This document shows, piece after piece, positions 7,263 through 13,773 of a stretch of DNA of 15,560 bases. Below the pieces are notes generated by a model. The model was not told where the DNA came from, searched no databases, and worked only from the letters and a program-made list of their open reading frames with translations. Numbering within the stretch: the first letter of the stretch is position 1; each line of letters begins with the position of its first letter. Origin of the DNA: Actinomycetes bacterium (GTDB lineage Bacteria; Actinomycetota; Actinomycetes; Propionibacteriales; Propionibacteriaceae). The DNA lies in the NCBI GenBank assembly GCA_029778515.1, contig JAKOQD010000169.1, positions 1 through 15,560 on the forward strand, given 5' to 3'. A program made the position numbers and the translations under genes.

Positions 7263-7294
7263 GTCCCGGAACGACGTGGAGTGCGTTCCGGGAC
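7263..7294. terminator. Strong hairpin, possible convergent terminator
   Basis: An 11-bp perfect stem (7263-7273 with 7284-7294; GTCCCGGAACG/CGTTCCGGGAC) encloses a 10-base loop, only 11 bases beyond the purine permease stop. No T-run follows on either strand, so a factor-independent terminator is not certain. With the adjacent REP-like pair it makes a continuous block of secondary structure between convergent genes. Confidence 0.45.
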
Positions 7295-7304
7295 GACGGC
7301 AAGC

Positions 7305-8801
7305 TCAGCCGCCGATCAGCGCGGTGATCACGCCCTGTCCGAAGTAGAGCACGAACGCGGCCGCGACCACGTAGAGCAGCGTGTGCACTTCCTTGGCCTT
7401 GCCACGGATGATCTTGATCAGCGCGTAGGCAATGAAACCGGCGCCGATACCCACGGTGATCGAGTACGTGAACGGCATCAGCACCATGGTCAGGAACGCG
7501 GGAATGCCCTCTTCCGGGTCCTCCCAATTCACGTGCACGACCTGCGCCATCATCAGGAAGCCGACGAAGAACAGCGCCGGGGCCGCTGCCTCGGACGGCA
7601 CCATGTTCACCAGCGGTGCGAGCACCAGGCTGAGCAGGAACGCCGCGCCGGTAACCACGGACGCGAAACCCGTCCGCGCACCTTCACCGACACCTGCGGC
7701 CGATTCGATGTAGGAAGTGTTCGACGAGACCGAGCCGAAACCGCCGGCCATGGCGGACACCGAGTCGACCAGCAGGATCTCCTGGGTGTGCGGCGGGTTA
7801 CCGTCCGCTTCGAGCATGTCGCCTTCGGCACCGACCGCGACGATCGTCCCCATCGTGTCGAAGAAGTCGCTGAGCAGCAGCGAGAAGACCAGCATGATCA
7901 GGCCGATCACCGCGCTGACTCCGGCTGCACTGGTGAAGGCGCCGAACAGGTCCACCCGGCCGAGCAGGCCGAGGTTCGGCGCGGCGAACTCGTTCAGCTT
8001 GGGGACGTTGAGCATCCAGCCGGTGGCGTTCTCGTCGCTCTTCGAGCCGAGGCTGAGCACCGCCTCGACGATCACGGCCAGCACCGTTGCGGAGAGAATT
8101 GCGATCAGCATCGCGCCCTTGACCTTGCGAACGAACAGCGCGATCAGGATCAGCAGCCCGATCAGGAAGATCCCGATCGGCCAGCCCACGAGCTGGTTGT
8201 TGACCCCAAGCTGCACCGGGGTGCCAGCGCCCGGACGGACGACGCCCGCGTCCACCAGACCGATGAATGCGATGAACAGGCCGATGCCGACCGAGATCGC
8301 CGAGCGCAGCGAACGCGGCACCGCATCAAAGATCGCCTTGCGGAAGCCGGCGAGCACCAGGATGGTGATCAGGATGCCTTCCCAGACCACCAGGCCCATG
8401 GCCTGCGGCCAGGTCATCTTCGGCGCGATGGTGTAGGCCAGCAGCGCATTCAGGCCCAGTCCGGTGGCGATGGCGATCGGGAAGCGGCCGTAGACGCCCA
8501 TCAGGATCGTCATCAGGCCGGCGATCAGCGCGGTCGCAGCCGCCACCATCGCGATCGAAGTCGGGATGTTGGCCGCGTCCGCGATCGGCATCCCGGTGAT
8601 CAGGTTGCCGTCCTTGTCCGGAGTCGTGCCGATGATCAGCGGGTTGAGAACGATGATGTAGGCCATGGTGAAGAACGTCACCAGTCCGCCACGGACCTCT
8701 CGGCCTAGGTTCGAGCCACGTTTGGTGATCTCGAACCATTGGTCCAGGGCCTTGTTGGTATTTGGGGCAGGGGCTGCCGTTGAAGTGCCAGGGTTCGCCA
8801 T
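7305..8801 (-). CDS. NCS2 family purine permease, AzgA/PbuG group (guanine/hypoxanthine)
   Basis: This 498-residue polytopic protein has the features of the AzgA/PbuG group: the start EVRGGLVTFFTMAYIIVLNP (about 33-52), PIAIATGLGLNALLAYTIAP, VGIGLFIAFIGLVDAGVV, FFDTMGTIVAVG in the substrate-site region, and ESAAGVGEGARTGFASVVTG late. These point to proton-coupled uptake of guanine, hypoxanthine or adenine at the cytoplasmic membrane. The exact base cannot be read from sequence. The ATG at 8801 is chosen because TACCAT stands seven bases upstream (leaderless) and known relatives begin about 30 residues before the EVRGG motif; the frame continues to 9095 without good support. It diverges from the DUF2530 gene across 45 bases. 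Confidence 0.92.
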   Translation of the reverse strand: MANPGTSTAAPAPNTNKALDQWFEITKRGSNLGREVRGGLVTFFTMAYIIVLNPLIIGTTPDKDGNLITGMPIADAANIPTSIAMVAAATALIAGLMTILMGVYGRFPIAIATGLGLNALLAYTIAPKMTWPQAMGLVVWEGILITILVLAGFRKAIFDAVPRSLRSAISVGIGLFIAFIGLVDAGVVRPGAGTPVQLGVNNQLVGWPIGIFLIGLLILIALFVRKVKGAMLIAILSATVLAVIVEAVLSLGSKSDENATGWMLNVPKLNEFAAPNLGLLGRVDLFGAFTSAAGVSAVIGLIMLVFSLLLSDFFDTMGTIVAVGAEGDMLEADGNPPHTQEILLVDSVSAMAGGFGSVSSNTSYIESAAGVGEGARTGFASVVTGAAFLLSLVLAPLVNMVPSEAAAPALFFVGFLMMAQVVHVNWEDPEEGIPAFLTMVLMPFTYSITVGIGAGFIAYALIKIIRGKAKEVHTLLYVVAAAFVLYFGQGVITALIGG

Positions 8802-8808
8802 GGCGCAA

Positions 8809-8814
8809 ATGGTA
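8809..8814 (-). promoter_or_regulatory. Putative leaderless -10 (TACCAT) of the purine permease
   Basis: On the minus strand TACCAT, then 7 bases, then the ATG at 8801. Its expected -35 region falls on the -10 of the divergent gene, so the two promoters overlap and may exclude each other. Confidence 0.5.
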
Positions 8815-8833
8815 GGGCTCACACGGATGGGCC

Positions 8834-8839
8834 TATCGT
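8834..8839 (+). promoter_or_regulatory. Putative leaderless -10 (TATCGT) of the DUF2530 gene
   Basis: TATCGT, then 7 bases, then the GTG at 8847. This picks 8847 from three possible in-frame GTG codons (8838, 8841, 8847); the first two would lie inside or directly against the hexamer. Confidence 0.5.
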
Positions 8840-8846
8840 GGTGTCC

Positions 8847-9221
8847 GTGACCCAGAACAGCCACCACCATCGGCCGTTGATGGTGCAGGCGCCTGTCCGC
8901 GCCCTCGACCCCGACGGCGTGACCGTGGTGACCGCCGGAACGGTAGCGTTCGCGATTGGCGCACTGGCCTGCTGGTGGCTGCTGCCGGAACTCAACGCGG
9001 CCGGCAAGGGCTGGTATCTCGGGGTGTCGATCACCGGCTTTGTGCTCGGCCTTTGCGGCCTGACTTTCGGCCTTTTCCGTCGGCAGCGGCGACACCGCGC
9101 TGAACTGGACGACGATCTGGGCGCCGATTCACCGACGCCCCGGTATGCGGCGCCGGACGAACTGCGAGGATCAGACGAGGAGCGCCACAGCGCGCCAGCG
9201 CTGGGAAGCGACGAGTCTTGA
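8847..9221 (+). CDS. DUF2530 family small membrane protein
   Basis: This 124-residue protein has the DUF2530 layout: a short N-terminus with an ALDPDGVTVVTAGT block (residues 19-32), two transmembrane helices (about 26-46 and 55-77) around ELNAAGKGWYLG, then a basic FRRQRRHR stop-transfer and an acidic tail. It is typically found beside an NCS2 permease in actinobacteria, as here, where the two genes diverge. Function is unknown. The GTG at 8847 is preferred from the upstream TATCGT. The C-terminal 17 or so residues (SDEERHSAPALGSDES) are encoded by the first unit of a 46-bp tandem repeat, and the TGA is created at a repeat junction, so this tail is probably a recent addition and not part of the conserved domain. 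Confidence 0.82.
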   Translation: MTQNSHHHRPLMVQAPVRALDPDGVTVVTAGTVAFAIGALACWWLLPELNAAGKGWYLGVSITGFVLGLCGLTFGLFRRQRRHRAELDDDLGADSPTPRYAAPDELRGSDEERHSAPALGSDES

Positions 9222-9329
9222 CGAGGACCGCCACAGCGCGCCAGCGCTGGGAAGGGACGAGACTCGACGAGCAGTGAGGTACGAACTGCGAGGATCAGAC
9301 GAGCAGTGAGGTACGAACTGCGAGGATCA
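9174..9329. repeat. Tandem array: two 46-bp units then two 32-bp units
   Basis: Units at 9174-9219 and 9220-9265 (46 bp, 42 of 46 identical, core CCACAGCGCGCCAGCGCTGG) are followed without gap by two identical 32-bp units at 9266-9297 and 9298-9329 (GACGAGCAGTGAGG then TACGAACTGCGAGGATCA). An 18-base partial unit (GACGAACTGCGAGGATCA) precedes the array at 9156-9173. All full units begin GACGA. The array spans the convergent gap between the DUF2530 and DUF3027 genes; the first TGA lies at the junction of the 46-bp units, and the DUF3027 stop is the last three bases of the final 32-bp unit. Confidence 0.88.
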
Positions 9330-10097
9330 GTCGAAGAGACTCACGTCGACGCTGATGGTGTCCCAAATCGGGAGGGATAGGTCGACACCCTTGGTGGGCT
9401 CGGGCACGTCGGAGTGACCGCCGCAGCCGTGCGTCCGCGCAACCACCGCACCGTCGGACGGCGAGAGTTCGTTCGTGCAAGCGCCGAACAGGCGACCCAG
9501 GTCACCCTGCAGCGCAACGAAGAAGCCGCAGGTGGTGCACAGCGCCGGAGCCTGCTGGGCCATCGGGGTGTCCGGACCGCCGGGCCCGTCGAGCCAGCGC
9601 TCGGCCGCGGCGTCGCGTCCGGCCAGGGAGAGGACGCGATCGCGCCCCAGCCCCAGTTCGGCGACCAGTGCGCGGGTCTGGCTGGCCTCGGCTGGATCGG
9701 CAACGGCTGCATGCTCGCCGCCGGTGTAGCCCGGTTCGAGCCGGAAGTCATCGGCAGGGGTCGGCGCCAACACGCCGGGGGTGAGGTCCTTCGCGCCCAT
9801 CCGGTCGGCCCACGGCACCCAGGCCGGAGCCAGCAGCGCGCCCTCACCTGGAAGTAGCGTCACCTCGGAGACGGTCACCACCCGGGCCCGCGCGGCGCGC
9901 GCCACCGTGACCGACCACTGCCAACCCGGGTAGCCCGGGTGCACACACTCGAAGAGATGGGTGGCCACCCGCGTGTCCTCGGGGATCACGCCGACGTGCT
10001 CACCGACCTCGAGGACGCCGGCGCGCCGCACCGCAGCCGAGCGGGCCAGTTCGACGGCGTCCGCGCAGGCAGCGTCCAGTTCGAGGGCCACAGCCAT
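9327..10097 (-). CDS. DUF3027 family protein with Cys/His cluster
   Basis: This 256-residue soluble protein matches DUF3027, an actinobacterial family usually encoded next to a cold-shock gene, as here. The N-terminal part contains HPGYPGWQWSVTVAR (about 53-67) and a VSEVTLLPGEGALLAPAWVPWADR block (76-99). The C-terminal part holds CTTCGFFVALQGDLG (187-201), FGACTNELSPSDGAVV and HGCGGHSD (223-230). Cys187, Cys190, Cys207, Cys225, His223 and His228 would make a plausible zinc site; that is inference. The biochemical function is not known. The ATG at 10097 is chosen because GGAG lies eight bases upstream; a GTG at 10103 overlaps the cspA stop but has GGAG too close. The gene follows cspA with a 2-base gap, so co-transcription is likely. 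Its stop lies inside the tandem array. Confidence 0.88.
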   Translation of the reverse strand: MAVALELDAACADAVELARSAAVRRAGVLEVGEHVGVIPEDTRVATHLFECVHPGYPGWQWSVTVARAARARVVTVSEVTLLPGEGALLAPAWVPWADRMGAKDLTPGVLAPTPADDFRLEPGYTGGEHAAVADPAEASQTRALVAELGLGRDRVLSLAGRDAAAERWLDGPGGPDTPMAQQAPALCTTCGFFVALQGDLGRLFGACTNELSPSDGAVVARTHGCGGHSDVPEPTKGVDLSLPIWDTISVDVSLFD

Positions 10098-10099
10098 CC

Positions 10100-10486
10100 T
10101 CACAACTCCAACTCGTCGGCGACCGCACGCAGCACGCTCGCCGTCTTGCCGGCGACCTTGGCGTCGGGATGACGGCCGCGGCGGTAGCCATTGCCAACGC
10201 TGTCCAGCATCTTGATCAGGTCCTCGATGATGATCGCCATCTGCTCCGGCGACTTCCGGGCTGCCTTCGACAGGGACGGCGGCGCCTCCAGCAGGCGCAG
10301 CGACAGGGCCTGCTCGCCCTTCTTCCCGTCCACCACCCCGAACTCGACCTTCTGCCCGCGCTTCAGGCTGGTCACACCCTCTGGGAGCGCGGACGCGCGC
10401 ACGTAGACGTCGTCCCCGCCCTCGTCCTTGGACAGGAAGCCGAAACCCTTCTCCGCGTCGTAGTAGCGCACCTTGCCAACCGGCAT
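10100..10486 (-). CDS. Cold-shock domain protein with C-terminal extension
   Basis: This 128-residue protein carries a cold-shock domain (residues 1-66): GKVRYYDAEKGFGFLSKDEG includes the RNP1 motif KGFGFL (13-18), and VYVRAS (27-32) stands where RNP2 usually reads VFVHxS, so the usual His is Arg. A C-terminal helical extension of about 60 residues (SPEQMAIIIEDLIKMLDSVG and VAGKTASVLRAVADELEL) is typical of the actinobacterial long form and distinguishes it from the roughly 67-residue CspA. It should bind single-stranded RNA or DNA and act as an RNA chaperone in the cytoplasm. The ATG at 10486 has AGGAG about ten bases upstream. It heads a two-gene unit with DUF3027. Confidence 0.93.
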   Translation of the reverse strand: MPVGKVRYYDAEKGFGFLSKDEGGDDVYVRASALPEGVTSLKRGQKVEFGVVDGKKGEQALSLRLLEAPPSLSKAARKSPEQMAIIIEDLIKMLDSVGNGYRRGRHPDAKVAGKTASVLRAVADELEL

Positions 10487-10508
10487 GATTCCTCAACTCC
10501 TGATCGTG

Positions 10509-10543
10509 GTCGGCCCGCCATCGGGCCCGACCCAACCAGCCTA
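10509..10543 (-). promoter_or_regulatory. Candidate cspA promoter and leader hairpin
   Basis: On the minus strand TAGGCT (10543-10538) could be a -10, giving a leader of roughly 45 bases. The leader holds an imperfect hairpin at 10531-10509 (GTCGGGCCCG with CGGGCCGAC, one bulged G). Structured leaders are common in cold-shock mRNAs, but nothing here proves thermal control. Confidence 0.3.
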
Positions 10544-10635
10544 ACCGGAAGCTGCAGCGCAGGCACACCGAACCCGGTCACGCCCGCTGATCGGCGAGCC
10601 GGGAAGCGTCGTGGGGGTCGGCTGCGGCCGCCGTC

Positions 10636-10641
10636 TACGAT
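10636..10641 (+). promoter_or_regulatory. Putative leaderless -10 (TACGAT)
   Basis: TACGAT, then 6 bases, then the ATG at 10648. There is no Shine-Dalgarno sequence. It would drive the three overlapping genes 10648-12784. Confidence 0.5.
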
Positions 10642-10647
10642 TGCGAC

Positions 10648-11451
10648 ATGGCCACCTGGGAGGACGGACCGGAGTACGCACCACGCGTGCGTCCCCAGGC
10701 TTTCTTGATCCCGGAAGCCGAGCCCCTGGCCCCCGTCCATGCCTTGGCGCCAGCGCCGGCCTATCCCGAAGCCGAGCCGCACTTCAACCCGCCGTCCGGG
10801 GACGCGCCCGAGTTGGCAGCACTGGTGCCGTCCCTTGCCCCCGGGCGCAATCCGAACGTGCCCTTCGAAGTGGTCACCGCAGCCGTGACCGCGCCCGGCC
10901 CGAATCACGCCGGCAGTCCGTCCGCCACCCGTTCGCCGTACGAGCCGTTCGGACCGCCGGGTCCGTCGTTGAAGGGCTACCTGCCGGTGCAGCCGATGGT
11001 GGACCCGACCGCCCAACTGAATCCGGCACCGTTCCCCGCTCCAGGAACCCAGCAGTGGTTCGCGCCGCCGCCACCGCAGCAGGCCCCCGCCGCTCCGCCC
11101 GCGGTGACCATTGGCCAGATTTTCACCGCGATCACCCCGGCTGTGCTGATCACCTTTGCGGTCGGCGCACTGTTCGCATGGCTTTCGCTGTTCATGCTTG
11201 CGCTGGCGTTCACGCTCTCGGCCCGGATCGCGTATCGCCGCGAGTCGGTGCGCCGGGCGTTCTCGGTTGCGTTCGTGATCCTCGCTGCGTTCGGGGGGGT
11301 CTCGCTGCTGACGGATGGTTGGAACGCGGACGTGCTGTTCGACAGCCTCGCCAGCGGCGCCCAATTGGCCTGCTGGCTGTTGCCGCTGGTGGTCTTCGGC
11401 ATCGTCGGCTCCGCCCTGCGCGCCGGTGAGCGCCCGGATCGGACCGGCTGA
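10648..11451 (+). CDS. Proline-rich hypothetical membrane protein (267 aa)
   Basis: The first 150 or so residues form a disordered Pro/Ala/Glu-rich region (APAPAYPEAEPHFNPPSG; FAPPPPQQAPAAPPA). About four membrane helices follow (about 155-176, 177-195, 205-222 and 235-256) with a positive ARIAYRRESVRR loop between helices 2 and 3. The plan of a long proline-rich cytoplasmic N-terminus before a small membrane domain is common in actinobacterial proteins of unknown function. No enzyme or transporter motif is visible. The start follows a leaderless TACGAT. The stop overlaps the next start as TGATG, so the gene is probably translated together with the DUF4352-like protein. I do not recognise the family. 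Confidence 0.8.
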   Translation: MATWEDGPEYAPRVRPQAFLIPEAEPLAPVHALAPAPAYPEAEPHFNPPSGDAPELAALVPSLAPGRNPNVPFEVVTAAVTAPGPNHAGSPSATRSPYEPFGPPGPSLKGYLPVQPMVDPTAQLNPAPFPAPGTQQWFAPPPPQQAPAAPPAVTIGQIFTAITPAVLITFAVGALFAWLSLFMLALAFTLSARIAYRRESVRRAFSVAFVILAAFGGVSLLTDGWNADVLFDSLASGAQLACWLLPLVVFGIVGSALRAGERPDRTG

Positions 11452-12230
11452 TGAGCTCTGCGGACGGCCCCCAGGGTCTGGGCACGCCTTCGTCCGACCA
11501 CCCGAGCTTCGCTCCTGCAACAGGCACGCCGGCGGCTTCGGCGCAGCCACTCTGGGCGCCGCCGTCCGGACCGGCCGGACATTTGCCGTCCGAGCCGGCC
11601 AGCTTCGTGCCCGCACCACCGACCGGCCGGGGACCGCAGCGCAAGCGCAGCACCCACGTCCGGCTACTCGCCGGTGGCTTGGCGGCTGCGCTCGTCCTGA
11701 CCGCTTTGGCCAGCGTGCTGCCGCTGCTGCCCCGGGGGAGCACGATCGCGCCCACGGCGAGCGCCCCGGCTCCCGCGAGCGGGGAGCCGTCCCGGCTGGT
11801 TACGGTCAGCCCAACTCCTCAACCCGCGGACGTGGTCGACGTCACCGGTCCGGACATCGCCCGGGCGGCCGCCTTCACCACCGCGGACGGCAGTGGCGAG
11901 GTCACGATCACCCGTGCCACCTGGACCAGCGCCGGCGAACTCGCCCCGCCCGAGGGCAAGCGCTACCTAGTGCTGGACGTGACCGTCACCCAGCAGGCCG
12001 GACGCGTTCCGGTCGAGTCGCTCAGTTTCCGTGCGCGGAGCGCCGACGGCGTCGGCGTCACCCCTGGGTTCGGTCCCAAGCTGGACCGTCCGCTCGGCGG
12101 CAGCACGCTCACCGATGCCGGTCAGGTCAGCGGGCAGGTCGGCTTCGCCCTACCACCAGGTTCGACCACGATCGAACTGCTCGACGCCGGCCTGCTGCCG
12201 GTGGTGACGCTGCAGGTGCCCGGGCCGTGA
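11451..12230 (+). CDS. Membrane-anchored protein with DUF4352-like extracytoplasmic domain
   Basis: This 259-residue protein has a Pro/Ser-rich cytoplasmic N-terminus (1-60), a basic RGPQRKRSTHVR stretch (about 59-70) and one helix (about 71-93). A Thr/Pro linker follows, then a beta-rich domain (about 135-258) with the pattern GEVTITRATWTSAGELAPPEGKRYLVLDVTVT, a central RARSADG segment, and GQVGFALPPGSTTIELLD at the end. That order of strands is like DUF4352/immunoglobulin-like domains found outside the membrane in Gram-positives; the match is by pattern only. There is no lipobox. It overlaps the preceding membrane protein (TGATG) and the Nudix gene (GTGA). Both membrane proteins share the proline-rich cytoplasmic head, which suggests they act at the same site. 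Confidence 0.78.
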   Translation: MSSADGPQGLGTPSSDHPSFAPATGTPAASAQPLWAPPSGPAGHLPSEPASFVPAPPTGRGPQRKRSTHVRLLAGGLAAALVLTALASVLPLLPRGSTIAPTASAPAPASGEPSRLVTVSPTPQPADVVDVTGPDIARAAAFTTADGSGEVTITRATWTSAGELAPPEGKRYLVLDVTVTQQAGRVPVESLSFRARSADGVGVTPGFGPKLDRPLGGSTLTDAGQVSGQVGFALPPGSTTIELLDAGLLPVVTLQVPGP

Positions 12231-12784
12231 GCACGCCGTTCCGGACCCGGCGTTTCGAGCCGGTCGCCCCGCACCTGCGTCCGCGGAGATTCCGGCAGGC
12301 CGCCCGGGTGATCGTCACCGACGGAGTGCACACCCTGATGCTCGCCGACACTGATCCTGGGCTGCCCGGCTCGCGCTGGTGGGTGACACCCGGCGGCGGT
12401 ATCGATCCTGGCGAAACGCCAGTAGCGGCCGCGGTGCGGGAATTGGTTGAGGAGACCGGACTCGTGGTCGATCCGTCCGAGTTGCTCGGCCCGGTGGCCA
12501 GCCGGACGGTCGTGCACGGCTACTCCGACCAGATCCTGAGCCAGGTCGAACACTTCTTCGTCGTCCGGGTCAGCGAACCGTTTGAGCTCTCTCCTGGCGG
12601 GCTGACCGCTGACGAACAGCTGACCCTCGACGGCTGGGCCTGGCATCGACTGGCCCAATTGACTGACCTGACCGAGCCGGTCTGGCCGGCAAACCTCACC
12701 GAATTGGCCGCGCTGGCTGGGCGTCCGGACGCCTGGCCGGTGGATCTCGGCGAGATCGAGGAGTCCACGCTCCCGGTAAACTGA
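12227..12784 (+). CDS. Nudix hydrolase
   Basis: This 185-residue protein holds a complete Nudix box at residues 57-79 (GGIDPGETPVAAAVRELVEETGL), fitting GX5EX7REUXEEXGU with all catalytic residues (Arg71, Glu72, Glu75, Glu76). It should cleave a nucleoside diphosphate linked to another moiety, using Mg2+ or Mn2+, in the cytoplasm. The strand before the box (ARVIVTDGVHTLMLADTDPG) and the following VASRTVVHGYSDQILSQVEHFFVVRV are usual for the fold; the substrate cannot be assigned. The GTG at 12227 overlaps the preceding stop as GTGA; the frame is open far upstream, but that part is antisense-like shadow of the neighbouring genes. A promoter for the next gene is embedded in its last codons. Confidence 0.9.
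   Translation: MSTPFRTRRFEPVAPHLRPRRFRQAARVIVTDGVHTLMLADTDPGLPGSRWWVTPGGGIDPGETPVAAAVRELVEETGLVVDPSELLGPVASRTVVHGYSDQILSQVEHFFVVRVSEPFELSPGGLTADEQLTLDGWAWHRLAQLTDLTEPVWPANLTELAALAGRPDAWPVDLGEIEESTLPVN
12777..12782 (+). promoter_or_regulatory. Putative leaderless -10 (TAAACT) inside the Nudix 3' end
   Basis: TAAACT covers the last two sense codons and the first base of the Nudix TGA. Seven bases later is the GTG at 12790. The metal transporter may thus be transcribed apart from the genes before it. Confidence 0.5.
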
Positions 12785-12789
12785 CGCGA

Positions 12790-13704
12790 GTGAGTGCGTC
12801 CATCCCGAGTGCGTCAACGGCACCCGCCTCGGCCATCCGCCGGCGAAACCTGGAGCACTTCTTGTGGCTTTCCATCGCCACCGCCATCGCCACCGTACTG
12901 ATCAAGGGTTACGCCGCCTGGCTGACCAACTCGGTGGGCCTGTGGTCGGACGCGTTGGAGTCCACCGTGAACCTGGCTGCTGCCCTGGTGGCGTTGTGGG
13001 CGCTGCGGTTGTCGGCCAAACCGGCCGACCACAACCACGACTTCGGCCACGGCAAGGCCGAATACGTGTCCGCAGCGGTGGAGGGCACGCTCATCTTCGT
13101 CGCGGCCGCCTTCATCATCTACGGCGCGGTGCTGCGACTGTTCAACCCGGTGCCACTGGAGCAGCTCGGTCTCGGCCTGATGCTGTCGATGGTGGCCACG
13201 CTGCTGAACCTCGGCACCGGGTTGCTGCTGATTCGCGCGGGCAAGCAGTACCGCTCGATCACACTGGAAGCGGACGGGAAGCACCTGCTGACGGACGTCT
13301 GGACCTCGGTCGGGGTGCTCGTGGCGATCGGCCTGGTCGCGCTCACCGGCTGGCACATCCTTGACCCGCTGATCGCCATTGCGGTCGGTGTGAACATTCT
13401 GCTCACCGGGTACGGGCTGGTGCGGCGCTCAGTGGTCGGACTATTGGACGCGGCGCTCCCCGAAGACGAGGTGGCCATGGTCTCGGCGGTGATCAACGAG
13501 GTCTGCGACGACCCGCGCACCGAGATCACCGAGTTGCGCACCCGGGAGTCCGGCCGGCAGCGGTTCGTCTACGTGACCTTGACCGTGCCTGGCACCTGGA
13601 CGGTGAAACGCAGCCACGACGTGGCCGACGCGGTCGAGGACGCAGTTAGCGCCGCGCTGGCCGATACCACCACCTTCGTCCACATCGAGCCCACCGCGGA
13701 GTAG
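12790..13704 (+). CDS. Cation diffusion facilitator (CDF) metal transporter
   Basis: This 304-residue transporter has six predicted membrane helices and a C-terminal cytoplasmic domain. Motifs seen: GLWSDALESTVNLAAAL in helix 2 (50-66), ADHNHDFGHGKAE at the cytoplasmic loop (79-91), and KHLLTDVWTS in helix 5 (164-173). His165 and Asp169 form the usual HxxxD half of the metal site. In helix 2 the partner residues read Glu57 and Asn61 where characterised Zn/Fe members have His or Asp with Asp, so the metal preference may differ. The C-terminal part (about 222-304) is the CDF ferredoxin-like dimer domain. It exports divalent metal (Zn, Mn, Fe or similar) by proton exchange. The start is GTG at 12790, set by TAAACT seven bases upstream. 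It converges on cutC. Confidence 0.93.
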   Translation: MSASIPSASTAPASAIRRRNLEHFLWLSIATAIATVLIKGYAAWLTNSVGLWSDALESTVNLAAALVALWALRLSAKPADHNHDFGHGKAEYVSAAVEGTLIFVAAAFIIYGAVLRLFNPVPLEQLGLGLMLSMVATLLNLGTGLLLIRAGKQYRSITLEADGKHLLTDVWTSVGVLVAIGLVALTGWHILDPLIAIAVGVNILLTGYGLVRRSVVGLLDAALPEDEVAMVSAVINEVCDDPRTEITELRTRESGRQRFVYVTLTVPGTWTVKRSHDVADAVEDAVSAALADTTTFVHIEPTAE

Positions 13705-13734
13705 GCCAGCCCCACCAGCGTCCGACGCCGAAAG

Positions 13735-13761
13735 GAGATCCTGGCCTTCGCCGGGATGACG
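13735..13761. repeat. REP-like palindromic unit, second location
   Basis: This 27-base unit (GAGATCCTGGCCTTCG then CCGGGATGACG) matches the inverse of the copy at 7194-7220 at 26 of 27 bases. It forms an 8-bp hairpin with one G-T pair and a CTTC loop. It again lies between convergent genes, 30 bases after the CDF stop and 12 before the CutC stop. Confidence 0.8.
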
Positions 13762-13773
13762 TCTCTGGGCGGC

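Noticed and set aside
7281..8708. 475-codon open frame on the plus strand opposite the purine permease
   Set aside because: It is His/Asp/Arg/Gln-rich, lacks any domain pattern and mirrors the well-supported NCS2 gene on the other strand; long antisense frames are expected in high-GC DNA.
11315..12226. Upstream extension of the Nudix frame
   Set aside because: The frame runs through two other genes with Arg/Gly/Pro-rich shadow sequence; GTG 12227 overlaps the preceding stop and fits a Nudix N-terminus.
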